Part shown: positions 35,251-47,550 of the stretch, piece by piece
Position numbering within the stretch: position 1 is the first letter of the stretch
Layout: every line of letters starts with the position of its first letter
The notes under the pieces: model-generated
Told to the model about the DNA's origin: nothing
What the model saw: the letters and a program-made list of their open reading frames with translations, nothing else
The model's database searches: none
Program-made: the position numbers and the translations under genes
Assembly (NCBI GenBank): GCA_005281725.1
Contig: SSBO01000008.1
Coordinates: 3,826,671 to 3,890,670 of the forward strand
From: Wuchereria bancrofti
Lineage: Eukaryota > Nematoda > Chromadorea > Rhabditida > Onchocercidae
DNA: 64,000 nt
Direction: 5' to 3'

Positions 35251-38200
35251 TATATATATTTCTTTTTTCATTCCAAATAATTATGATTATTTTATGATTA
35301 AAATAATCCATTATTGATAGTTTTATAAGATTTTAATTAGCCATTTTAATTTGAAAGTATTTTAGAAAGAATTATTTTTATTTTTATCTCATTCATTTTT
35401 CATTTCTGTATTACATTTAGAAGGATTAGAATAAATTGAAATAATTTTTTTGCATAAACTTTTCCTTTCACAATTTTTTTTGAAAAAACAATTCTTCACA
35501 TTGTTTTTTGTTTTTTTTTTCCTTTTTCTTTTTTTTTGTTCACTTCAAAATTCATTTCATATCTAAAAATATTCTCGTTTCTTATTTTTTCTAATATTTC
35601 ATTCATTTATTTCTCTGCACTTCACCTGCCCCTTTCTCGACATTTACTTATGGAAAATAGTGAATATGCAACAAAATATTTTGTAAAAATTTTAAAATAA
35701 ATTTTTAATACGATAACATTTAAAGGAAAAGAAAAAAATCAATATTTATTACAAATATTAATTAGTAATAAAATGAATTTAGTGATAAATTACTTTTTAG
35801 TTTTTAGCTATAAGTTAGACTTTTTCATCCTTTTTCGATCAACTTTTTTTCTCGAGAACAAAAAATATATTTGTTTTGATTAACAGATTAATGATAATAG
35901 AGCAAAATCATTGATGACTCATTCATAATAAAATAATTAGAATGAAATGGTCTGATAGCATCGAATGTTAGTTTATTTATTTTAAAAGCTTAATTGAGTT
36001 TATTCATATGATTCATTCATTTCAATGAATGTATGAGTGATTGATGAATTGAGTAAAAAAACAGGACAAAAAATCATTGGCGCAATATGGTTTATGCCAA
36101 AATTTCTATCATTAAATTTTATTTTTTGATTTAAGCATATATTTGAGGGATGGAAAATTTTTAAATTTACTCCTTTTTTTCGTTTCATTTTTTATCAACG
36201 TACCATAGAATATCGATTATTTTCGCTTATAATTTTGCCCTAAAATTTGCATTTAATTGTATATCAATAATATTGTTATAGCAGTACTAAATATAATTAT
36301 AATCAGAGGATGATAAATGAATGAAATGTATTTCTAAGATATTTCATCTCTCGATACATTATTATATCTTTTATAGAATAGATTTTTTATTTAGTTATAT
36401 TTGTCAATGATTAAATTGAAAATTTAGTTAAATCTAACCATTGGCATATCTAAATGAATTAAATCATCTTTTGATGGACATAAAAATGTAACTTTGCATG
36501 GAATACTTTAAATTATAAATATTCCGATCGTGTAAATCTTAAAATTTAGATTCTCTCCAATATGATCCCATATCATACAATTAAAATAGTGGATTAAAAA
36601 AAAAAAAAACTAGTCACGTCATGGAATACACACTAAAATTATCCCAAATAAGTTTTTGCAGTTTGAAAAAGTTCAGCCCGATAATGTAATAACAATGCAA
36701 TTCTCACGATTGAAATTGAAACCCCATGCAATACTTTTTTTTCGTAAAAAATTATTTTTCGTAAATCCAAAACGTCCCAATTCTTTCCAAAATTATGCAT
36801 TTCTTTTTTTTTTTTTTTTATAATAATACCTATGTCACATACTCAATTGCATAAATCAATCTGTTGCTTAGCTTTTAAAGTACACATCCATTACTGAAGC
36901 ATAGCACAGCATGTCACCATCTTATCGACAACTCATAAACAAGAACAAAGCACAATAAATGAGTTTAACGTAATTTAAGATTTAACTGACTAAACAATGA
37001 GAAATTTATATTCCTGAACTATAATACTAGATATTATACTTTGTATTGAACTTTCAATGCAATTATTTGGTTATAAATTTCATTGTCATCATCAGATATA
37101 TTCCATTCCAACGGATGTATGTATATCATCAGTACTAATTGATGTGTGCTCTAACTTTATCAGACATGAAAAAATAAAAAACAAACGAACAAACCATTTT
37201 TTTGCGGGGAGCGCAATATAATGAATTAGATCAGATTTGCTTAATCAATACGTATGTTGCATGGAAATTTTTTTCTAAAAAAAAGGGAGAAAAAAGTAAA
37301 TGGAAGTCAGTAATAATTCAATAACGGAAGAGAAAAAAAGTGAAAAGTCTGCACAGAAATTAAAAAGATAAAATGAAATCCGTATAACGCGAATAAAATT
37401 AGAGATATTGTGTAAGAAAGGTGGAACAACAATAAAATAAAAAAAATATCCACGAATTCAACGTGTTGTCCATTAAAGGGAAAAATAACATATGAACATG
37501 AAGTTCAAAAATGTTAAACGATAAAAATTCCAGAAATCTGAATTGTCGTTTGCAAATAAACTATTTCAATAATATATTAAAGAAATGCAATGTGTAAACA
37601 ATTACAAATGCTACTACTAGTATAGATTACCCATAATCCTACGTTAGATCAAAGAGAAATCCTAAGTCTTCCATAATAAATAAATTTTCTCGTGTCTCTA
37701 TCATAATATTTTAATTAGTAATATTGTATGAAAGGAGAAAAATGCCGAAAGCAATTCCAACAAAAGTGGAAAGAAAAGAATGAAAAGACAAGCATCTGGA
37801 AAGATGCTCAAAGTCACACCAATAATACATCAGCATGACATGATAATATTAAATATTTGTAATATTTTTGTCATGAACCAAAGATGGTCCCGTAGAATTA
37901 AGCTCAATTCGAGAATGACAACAGACATTTAAGGAATTTTCAATCGCTCAACAAATATAATGATGGAGTTCTATAGGAAAAAAGATTTAAAAGAATCTTT
38001 TCCTCTCGTCATAAAAAAAATTGATCGTTCCAAATTCTTTCAAAGAAATCATTAATTTCTGCCATGAAGATTGAACCATGAACGGATACATTTTTCCGGG
38101 TAGAAAATAAATTATCCACTGAAAGCAGTAACATTATGTTTTACAGGAAATGAATAGACTGTACAAAGTCAAGTGATCCTGCGAAAAAAGAGAAGGAATA

Positions 38201-38791
38201 AGCAACATGAATGATGCATACTACTTATATTTAACTTCTAACCTATGCTAACATTTTTTGCAATGATATGTTACTATGAATTATAAAGGTCGAGATACCA
38301 ATATTCTTAAGAAATCAATTTTTAGATTTCAACAATTATAAGTGACATGAAAAGTGAGAGAATACTCCATAGTGAGCAATTTCTAGACACTAAATTGGAA
38401 TCAGGACCTAAAAAGGTTGCAAACAGTTGATAGTAGCATCCCAGCTAATAAAAGCAGTTAACAGTACTGAACAGAGAGAAAACTCAACAAACATACGATA
38501 AAACAAACAACTTTCTAAGTTATCCCTGAGAGATAACAAATTCTGATTACTCAAAATCGCAACAAAACTTATTTTTCTCTTTTTTTGACAAAGTTTATTT
38601 TCTTCTCCATTATCAATAAATAATTTTTTCGATACTAAAAATTCTAGCTGAATAAAATTCAGAAAAGTAGAACGAATTCCCACATATCATCAAATGAATA
38701 GAATAGAGTAGTCAAAAAAAAGAGAGAAAAAAAAATGTGAATATATTTCAATTTTTCAATGCACTGAGAAACAGCATAAATGAAATTAATC

Positions 38792-41700
38792 CTATTTATC
38801 CTGAAAGATATAAAGTCGATTGGTTGCTGCCAGTGCGATGATATTTTGTTTAGGATGCCAAGCAGTGTGTAAAATTTTCTTAGTAAAATCAAGACTATCT
38901 GCGTTCACATCTTCATCTGCTTGCGTTTCCCCTGTTCCAGCAAGGACACGCTTCTTGTTCACACGGGCTGCACCTGATGTTAGCACACGACGAGTTGGTA
39001 AACGAATGTGAGATTTTTCAATGTGAGCCTAAAATTAAGTCAAACAGTATAACAGCATAAAAGATAAAGAAGAAAATGATACCAAATCTCGAAAAAAATT
39101 CCCATGTCATACTTTTGTCAGAAAAGGTAAGATTATCATACCTCGTAAGTTTTGGCAACACTTGCTTCAACACCTCTTTTGAATGATCGAAAGAAGTTAT
39201 TATATGACCCTGTTAAGATGTGGCTGAAAACCAATAAAATAGTAATTCCTAAACATCTCTGTTATTCTCAAAAATTGAGCAGGAGAGCGAGAAAAATGAA
39301 AGAAAAAATAAATAAACTGAATCTCTTCTGAAGTTTATAAATGACTAAAAGAATCAAATTAAATGAAAACTGACCAAAAATGAAAGATTAAATTTAATCA
39401 AATCATTTTTTTTTTTTCAGAATGCTTGTACTTTTTAATTCGATTTTAAAGAAGAGGAAAACTGACTGCTCTCAGTGACACTTTACATTAAGAAACACAA
39501 GCAAATCTAAATGTTTGAGTAACACAGTTAAATTCTTCCCACCTTTTTTTGTCTAACGTTCTACTAATATTTATAAATATTAATCAAACTTAAACTATTG
39601 CTCCACCTCTAGAAGTCGATACAAAATCTAATAAATATTTGAAAGATTTTAATTAAAAAACTTAAATATTTATTACAGACAGGATTTTAAGGACTGAAAA
39701 CTAATATTTCTATATCACTGAGTGTTCTGCAACAGAACTTATACGAAATTCTTACGAAATATGTCGAAGGCATAAGGGTTTAGCACATTCAGCTCATATT
39801 CCTAAACCGAAATAAACAACTGGAACACTCAGTAAATAAATTATAACAGCTTACTTGTCATCTCCGCTCCAGTCAACTTCGAATTTATCAAAAATGGAAT
39901 CATTCTCATAAAGCGTGCATAATTTTGAGCGTAAATAGTCATGGACAGGATAAGTTTCTACCGGTCCAGACTCCATATTTATATCCCAGACCTATGAAGA
40001 GAAAAAGTCTCATATATTTAATAAAAATTGAACAGAAAAACGTCCGCTGACTGATGCAATTACTCGAAAAATAAACAAATACACACTTTGGCAGTTAAAT
40101 AATCTCTTGTGAGCAAATATCTTCCATTGTGAGAAAATTTAACATCGGATACGGAAGCGATGATTTCTGAGAAGAATGAGCGATTTGTCGGATCTTCTGA
40201 CTCTTCAAATACTGCAAATAAAGTAATCTGATTATAACATGGGAAACAAATTCGTAGTCTGTCTTGCGTAAAAATCAAGTATTTTCACCACCCTTCAATT
40301 TATATATCTTTTATCTTCGAAAGCTTAATTGGAATGTTCTGTAATGAAATATATTACGGTTCTTTCCGATATGCACAGAGTAAAAAAAAAATGAATCATT
40401 TACATTTAGCATGAATATCGCAAAGTGCACGATCGCGCATATCACATAAGCGAATCGATCCTTTGGAAGAGCTATATACGAACCAGTGGCATTGAGTTGG
40501 ATGAAATTCAGCGGCAGTGATTACTTCTGTCAATTCTTCCATGTTCACTGGCTTAATATCAACTATATCTGAAACGACCATTCATTATTACAAAAATCAT
40601 CATGAAAAAACTTCTTCCTTTTTTGCTTCATTGTTGAATTTCACACAAACATATAGAAAATTTGTATAATGAAACTAACTGAAGCTTTCATTGGTAATTT
40701 CAAGATGCCATATATTTATTCGTAAATCATCGGCTGATAAAAAAATTTCCTGAAAGAAATAACTGATTAAAAATGAAAGATCGAGGATCATAGAAAGGCA
40801 CGAAATTGACAAAGAAAAAAAAAAAACACTCTACCTGATCCGAATTAACACTAATAGAATTAACGTGATAAGCGTGGGCATTGCCATAAACCCGTCGAGG
40901 AGATGCTTCAACTATTAATTCCATAGGTACTAATTTGGGCAACTTCAACTGCCCGCTAAAGCCTGAAAATTATTACATAAGAAACTCTATTTGTCAGTAA
41001 AGGGAAAAACAATAACACTAAATGCCAGAAAATCTTGAGATTAGAAATAGTATAATTGCCACCTTGTTTGCCTAACATTGAAGATGCAATTGAATGACAA
41101 ACCTTTTAAGTATTATTTATAAGGAATAGTAAAATAAAAAGAATTGAATTTTCCTCTGAGCATAAAGAGTCAATTTATCAACAATACGCTCAGAATAAAG
41201 CATTCGTTTTTTACAACCGGTATACTCACTTCGTTTACCTATGGTTGTGCCATCGGCATTTCTTGCTAGGTTCCAACCACCGTCAGCAACTTTCTTTTCT
41301 CTTTCAGAAATTTTCCATAACTTGATTGTTTTATCTGCAAGTATAAATAAAATACAAGAAAAAAAAAAATGAAAAGAGCTGAATTTTCGTCGGAACTCAC
41401 TAAAGATACCTTATTTATTGATCAAATGATTTCATACCATTAGTAGATAGAATAAAGTTAGCAGCATTTTTCCTTTTCAACCATTTAATTTGATTAATTT
41501 TCTCCTCTATTTCGAGAGATTTCAAATAGTCAAATTCCGGTTCATGTGACTGGAAAGTCGAGTAGACGTTGTAGTCAGTTGAACGCTGACCATTTATAAA
41601 TTTTCCCTATAAAAATGCATAAATACAATCAAATGAAGTTGTTATATATATCATCGTTTCATTCATGTCAACAGAAATTCCGAAATTCATTACTAATACA

Positions 41701-42568
41701 AGTGTAGAATGATTCAGTCAGTGGTAGAACCTCTGTCAGAGATATAATGGATGAAGGAAATGGTCATTTATTAGCTCTTCAAGGGGTGACTCATGAATTC
41801 CGAACTAAAGAATTTCAGTGCAAACCGCAATACCAGATCACTCAGTCTTTTCAAGCAATGAATCAGCACCTGCTGTTTAAAGTCTTGAAGTTCCCATGCT
41901 ATCTAACCACTGCCACTTCCATACCGTAGATTTTGTAAAAAATGAAAATTTCTAGTACTAAAAATAATACAAACAAAATGCAATCAGTTAAAACCTACAC
42001 TTTGATCACGTTGAAATATCACAACCCGTCCTCCCTTGTCACCCGTTGCTAGAAATTCACCATCGTGGGAAAATTCAACACACGATATGATATCCGCTAA
42101 AATAGACTGACTACTTAGAACAGTCACCTGTAGCACAGAAAATGAAAAAACCATAAGAAACTCAAACGCTTGACCATTTTCGACAAAAGTTTCAGGGGAA
42201 AGCGTGAGAAAACTTTGTCTCAAAATCATTAAAAAAAAAAAAAAAAAAAAATCGAAAGCATAAATTAAAAGCACCGCAAATGATTACAAAAGCGTCACAA
42301 AAAAGAAAAAAGCGACAGATGAAAATGGATGTTTAGGCATAAATTCGACTTCACGACACTATATGTTCCCAAGATGACATATGTGGAAACGATGTCATGG
42401 AAAGCCGATCACACGCTATAAGATCTCACCGTCGCTTGTAATACCTCCATCAGGCTCGATATTTCCTTTAACTTGAGAGAAATGCCAGTGGATCCCATCA
42501 TCATCTGAGGTACCATCATTTTCTGTAACATCCATTGAGGTACATGCCTGATGATCATCCACATCCAT
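38792..42568 (-). CDS. sur-6: Protein phosphatase 2A regulatory subunit B55 (WD40 propeller)
   Basis: B55 targets the PP2A A/C core to its substrates, including cell-cycle and Ras/Raf pathway proteins, in nucleus and cytoplasm. Eleven coding exons, minus: 42568-42430, 42096-41999, 41606-41438, 41334-41230, 40962-40835, 40749-40680, 40568-40404, 40211-40087, 39991-39855, 39223-39142, 39028-38792. Phases close throughout; 484 residues (C. elegans SUR-6 is similar). Nearly family-identical stretches: [121 protein letters not shown], and the end [20 protein letters not shown]. For exon 2 the acceptor TATTTTAG at 42097 is right; one 31 bases upstream breaks the frame. The leader begins at an acceptor at 42598, fit for a spliced leader or 5' exon. 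Confidence 0.96.
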
Positions 42569-42598
42569 GTTCCCTCTCCAAGCCTTTTTTTCAACAAT

Positions 42599-44536
42599 CT
42601 GGAAATGAACAACTTAGTATAAGACCTATCTAATAAGATAAATCACCATTCAAATAACTTGGTTGAGTTTGTCTTTGTAGCAAAACAAGAAAAATAAAAA
42701 CCTGCCCCAATAATATATAGAAAAAATTCCTGTTAACTTCTAGATTATTTCTCAAACAGATCATTGAATTAGTGCATGAACCTCTATGAAAATTGCATTT
42801 TCAGACTCAGATTTTTCAGAATTATTCAGAAACCACTATGGAGTCTTTTTAGTGCTCCATGGACAGTCAGGGATTTTTTTTAAACTTTCAATAACCCAAA
42901 TTGTGTAATTTAAGGTCTTATCTAAAAAAATCCAGACGCAACTAAGCTTTTCACACGAAAACATTTCTTAGAAAGATTTATCAAACAGATGCTATCACCA
43001 GTAAAAAAATTTTTCTTTTTGAAAGCATGAACAAAGCGATGCAATTATTTACCAGCAATAAAATCACTCTTCATAAAATTCGGATGTATAACAATATATG
43101 AATCTAATATCATCAACAGTAATTGGCATTATACTAGATGATTAGAAAGTGAGAGAGAAAAAAGAAAGTAAAAGACAAAAAGGGGAGATTAAAGCAGTGC
43201 ATAGTTGCAATAATAAGCTTTTCAATAACGGAAAAGAAAGTCTTAAATGCATGAAAAGATCACCTTATATACCAATTTAAGTTATGCAAAAACATATTTT
43301 GGAAAAAAAAAACTGATGAAAAATCATATCGATACCACGGGAAATGCAAACATCGTTATAACCGCATAAATGCATTCCATATCTCAACTTTTATCAAAAA
43401 TCCTCTTCGAGAAATCCTAGGAAAAACTCAGTAACACCTCGATACCACGGGAAATACCTTAATATCTCAAAATGCATTCAAACATTTCAAAAATCCACAA
43501 CCACAACAATAAACGAACTGCCCCTCCCTCCTACGATCAACGACTGATTGCGACCATAATACAGCAACAAAATTCATTATTTTGATTTAGACGCGCCACC
43601 CCTCTATGCAACAGTTCAGATCTCAGTTGATTTATTGATTCTATTTGCTGGTTTTTAAATCGCTTTTTCATGACGTATTTTTTACATCTTTGTAAATTAA
43701 TTTATTCACTTGTTTACACGTGTGAAATACGTGTAATCAAGTGAACTATTTTAATTTGCATAAAAATTTAATTCTTTCATATATTTAATTTTTCGATAAA
43801 ATATGTGCTTTCCCTCATATTAATTCATCTTTTAGCTGAAACATTTTTCAAAACAGAAGTTGAAAATATTTGAAAGCAGTGCAAGAGATGAGACAATTTT
43901 ATTGTTATTGTTTTATTAAATTGATCATTGGATAATTATTACTCAATCTGCCTCTCCCTCTCTCCCTCTCTTCCTCTATTCATCAATTTCAGAATTGTCA
44001 TTGTTTTATTGAATTGATTTATCATTGGATACTTATCACTCAGTCTGCTTTTCTCCCTCTCTCTCTTTCCGTCTCTCTCCTTCTTTCTTCCTTTCTCTCT
44101 CTCTCTCTCTCCTATCAAGCCTTAAATGATCTATCATATCGGAATAGAAAGTTTTAACGATCAAAATTGGCTAAGTCATTTCTTATCCTTTTTTTATAGC
44201 AATCTGTAATTTTGATCAATTCAAATTTATTCTTTATCACTGACATAACCATATGATATTAGTAAGAAACAAAAAAAAAAAAAGTGTCTCTGTGTTCATT
44301 TTGAAATAGGTAATCATAGTGACATTTTTTCCAGATACTTTACTTAGATAATAAATAAGCTTAGGTAAGTATATTATATTATATTAAACTTAGGTAAATG
44401 TGTTAAAACATACCTAACATAGATATATACCATTAAATTTTATTGAAAATTAATAAAAAAGTTGAAAAAAAAAAAATTTAGTAGCAAAAATAATTTTTTT
44501 ACAACTAATAAAGAATGTGCATAAAATATGCTAACC
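42599..44536. other. Region upstream of sur-6
   Basis: 42600-43640 is moderately complex and probably holds the sur-6 promoter and any 5' untranslated exons; no coding exon seen. From 43650 it turns A/T-rich. 43901-44090 contains a diverged direct duplication (period about 93) of ATTG[T/C][T/C]ATTGTTTTATT followed by a pyrimidine tract, ending in a CT run at 44094-44112. Confidence 0.4.
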
Positions 44537-44626
44537 CTATTGATTCGCCTCAGAATTGCCGGTCCTATCTTCATTCACATTCGTTTGTTCCGATATTGAG
44601 TTCAATTCCAATTTCGCTAATTTAAT
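44537..44626 (-). CDS. Candidate terminal exon of an unidentified gene
   Basis: After an AATTTAG acceptor, the minus strand reads IKLAKLELNSISEQTNVNED then RTGNSEANQ and TAG at 44537. The segment is much richer in G+C than its surroundings and its residue make-up looks coding. I could not join it: the nearest upstream open segment ends in the wrong phase unless a different acceptor (ATTAG, 10 bases downstream) is used, which would give another reading. Confidence 0.3.
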   Translation of the reverse strand: MKLAKLELNSISEQTNVNEDRTGNSEANQ

Positions 44627-44824
44627 CTAAATTTAAATTTGTAAAAGAAAAAAAATTATGGTTGACAAAAATTTTTATATCTAAAAAAATCGCAATACAT
44701 CTTTTTCATAAACATTTAACACATATTTACGAAATTTCTACATTAATGTATTAACCTTTTAATTTTTAAATTTATAATATTGTAAAAAGGCAAAAAAAAG
44801 TGAAATTAACCCTATATTTATTGG

Positions 44825-44916
44825 TTACTTAGCTTCTTCAAATGATTTTAAATTTTCATATATATTTCTAGCAATGACTAATTGTTTAGATACTTTAGAT
44901 ACAGATTTACCTGTTT
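44825..44916 (-). CDS. Candidate exon or C-terminus of an unidentified gene
   Basis: The minus strand is open as GKSVSKVSKQLVIARNIYEN followed by LKSFEEAK, the only open frame here. It either stops at TAA (44827-44825), with an AATAAA two bases later, or splices at CTAA|GTAACC. A possible acceptor is CAAACAG at its 5' end. A further open piece, SNHLKHFSGSDLDDLIVSLG, lies just upstream (about 45020-44960). Together they suggest a small real gene or a decayed one. Confidence 0.28.
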
Positions 44917-46664
44917 GAAGTCATATCTAATAAAAAGAAAGAAAAATCAAAATCCCATCATTCCAAGGCTAACTATCAGATCATCCAAATCACTACCAGA
45001 GAAATGTTTCAAATGATTACTCAAAATTCAAAAGATTCCTTTTTTTTTTTTATAAACCAGTGTTAACTGTATGAATTTTTCTATTCAAAATATTAATTAA
45101 ATCAATTATTAGATTAATTCATTCCTATTTTTTGGAATTTTAGAACAAAAATTTTAATTAGCCTTTTTAATTAACTGAAATATAAATTTTACAAAGGCAT
45201 ATGAAAAAAAAAAAAAAAAGACAAAAGATGAAGTGAAGGAATTATTTGAATGTCGCGAGAAGGAAACTAATATGTGTTGCAAATAGGCAAGCATTTTGCT
45301 GGATCGATCGTTAGTTAATGACCAGTGAGATGGCCAGTGGGATGACCAATGGTAAGCTTGTGAGGTACGTTGCTTGTTCTACATACCCTTCTAAAGTTGT
45401 ATTTCTCCTTCGCACTAAGATGTCATTTCGTGTGACACATCAAAATGAGTAGTAGTCATTTTAGTTATTATACTGAAGTGGAAATTTGATAAGATTATCA
45501 TCTTATCATCATCTTATCAGTTATATTTTATGCTCAACTTTTTTTTACATTAATAAACAATGTTTTGTGTTAAATTTTTTATTACATAATTTCTGAATTA
45601 TAAATGCTTAATGTAATAATTATCATATATATGTTGTTAAATAATTCAATTTTCATATCAGTAGTGATATCTTTCACTCTTAAAATAGGTGAAATGATGG
45701 TAATTCAGGTTTTTTTTCTTTTCAAAAGTTATAATAAGAAGTTAAATTACTGGTATAATTATTACCTGGAGTAAATTTTTCTGATTAAATATGAAATGAA
45801 CTAGAATTATTGTAATTTTAGTAAAGCGACAGGAAATAGCAGGAAAAATACGTATTGGAAAAATTACTGAAATACTCAACCGATTTTCTTATTACTATAA
45901 AATGTATCGTTGTTAGATGCTGCGCTAAAAATGCTACTTGAACACGTCAAACTCACGTTAACATGCGTGTTGTTCAAGCATGAATAATTTACAGCGTATC
46001 TAATATCTAAAGCAAATAGGAAAAGAATCAAATCGATTAGTGAGATCAGACAAATGCGCCCATTAAAAACTTCAAAAGAATTTCATACTTTTTTTTTTTT
46101 CGAATGAATAGACTCAGAATTATAGTTATTAAGAAGTATTTTAAAACATACTACCTTATGTTGCTAAAGTATATTGAAAGAAAAAATCCAATATAATCAA
46201 ATATAGAATTTCAAATTTTGATTCAAAAAATATTTTTCAATTAAATCGAAAATTAAAATCTCAAAATCTAAAAGGTTTCATTTTTACTTTGGGTGATTAT
46301 AGAATTTTCTGGAAAAAGCATTCAACTTTTCATTCTAAATTTAATCATTTAATCTTTTATTGAATTATATTTTATTAAATCCATGAAAATATTTGAAAGT
46401 AAATAATTCAATAATTGTATTACTTACTGATTAGCAATGAGATGTCTCGAAGCATGAATTTATCACCAAAAACATAAACAACTTATAATAATAAGTAAAA
46501 TAATTGAATGAAAACAGCACGGTGATATTGCACAATTGAGAATAGTAGTAAAGTCTTAAATGTAATCCGGATGAAATCAGATATCCGGAAATTTGATAAG
46601 AATAGAAAAGATAATTTACAATAAAAATATCAAGATTTTCTGCTATCTTCAGCTAACTGAAAAG

Positions 46665-47142
46665 CTGTTGAATTTTCCGTAGTTGCAAAAAATGCATTTC
46701 CGGAATCTTAATAATTCCTGAAAGTAATGATGTTTTGGGAATGATATTCTCAAAAGCATTTCCTGAAAATGAAATCAGTGCTATTGCCAGGTACATTTGA
46801 ATATAAACCCTTACAGAACAAATATCATTCTGAATCCGGTTGGGTTATTTTGAGCTAGAAGTTAAATACTAAATAAAATGCGAAAAATATGCAAACCCTA
46901 AATTTAAAAAAAAAAAACTTAAATTTTCCTATCAAAAATTTTTCGCATTTTTTCGGTAGCATTTAACATTGAAGTGGATCCGGAATAGTACTTATTCCGA
47001 AGTTCAAATGTGTTTGTCGATAACGCTGATTTCACTTTTAACAAATCCTTTTCAGAATCTTATTTTTAAAACATTTCTATGAGGTATTAGAATTCCGGAA
47101 ACATAATTTTTAGAAATTTACGGAAATTTTCATTGGTTCAAC
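46665..47142. mobile_element. Imperfect long inverted repeat, candidate foldback/MITE element
   Basis: The left arm reads GTTGAATTTTCCGTAG, GCATTTCCGGAATCTTAATA, TGATGTTTTGGGAATGAT, GAAATCAGTGCTATTGCC, GTACATTTGAATAT and, near the centre, AAATGCGAAAAAT. The reverse complement of the right half gives GTTGAACC, AATTTCCGTAAATTT, TGTTTCCGGAATTCTAATA, AATGTTTTAAAAATAAGA, GAAATCAGCGTTATCG, ACACATTTGAAC and CGAAAAAATGC in the same order. The arms are about 200 bases, diverged, around an A/T-rich centre at about 46905. No coding capacity and no certain target-site duplication. Confidence 0.6.
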
Positions 47143-47520
47143 AACGATATGTAATTTTCAAATCGCAAGATTAATCGATGTTCTTGTGAATTGCAATATA
47201 GTTGTAAATAGAATAACACATCGAAAAGCAATTACTGAAACATAACAATTTCATAGGTCAAAGGTTATGGATATTATGAGTGAAAAGTTAAAGAAATTAA
47301 AATATGATTTCAGCATTTTAGTTTTCTTCACACTTCTTTTTGCTGTCTTATTTTTAATTCTAATATTTTTTTCTTTCAAAATAGACGAAAAAAATTTGCT
47401 CAAACATCTGATAATAACAAATTTAAGGCTTCGAAAAAATGTTTAATATTTTATAAAAAATTAGCATTTTAATTAATCGTTATGTTATGTAAATATTACT
47501 ACTACTCCAAGCTTATATTA

Positions 47521-47550
47521 ACTAATTAATTAATTAATTAATTAATTTAG
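47521..47550. repeat. AATT microsatellite
   Basis: About seven tandem AATT units (TAATTAATTAATTAATTAAT and on) in intergenic DNA. Confidence 0.9.

Larger units (their letters stand above)
32160..38791. other. Large intergenic region between sushi and PP2A B55 genes
   Basis: No gene found in 6.6 kb. 32160-36500 is strongly A/T-rich and should include the sushi gene's promoter. 36600-38790 is more complex, with fewer homopolymers, but has no long open frame; as it lies directly past the stop of the B55 gene on the minus strand, part may be its 3' untranslated region. Two hairpin-forming ATGC-rich repeats are listed separately. Confidence 0.4.

Noticed and set aside
35018..35311. Cys/Met/His-rich open frames on both strands
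   Set aside because: They are translations of the ATGC hairpin repeats, not a gene.
36600..38790. Possible gene in the more complex stretch after sur-6
   Set aside because: No frame with coding character or matched splice sites; more likely 3' untranslated or intergenic DNA.
42097..42127. Use of the upstream acceptor (exon start 42127) for B55 exon 2
   Set aside because: It leaves the exon out of phase with exon 1 and inserts residues absent from the family; TATTTTAG at 42097 gives [16 protein letters not shown] as expected.
42409..42612. Minus frame with Met-rich product over sur-6 exon 1
   Set aside because: Shadow of the true frame, which starts at 42568 and continues into the WD40 protein.
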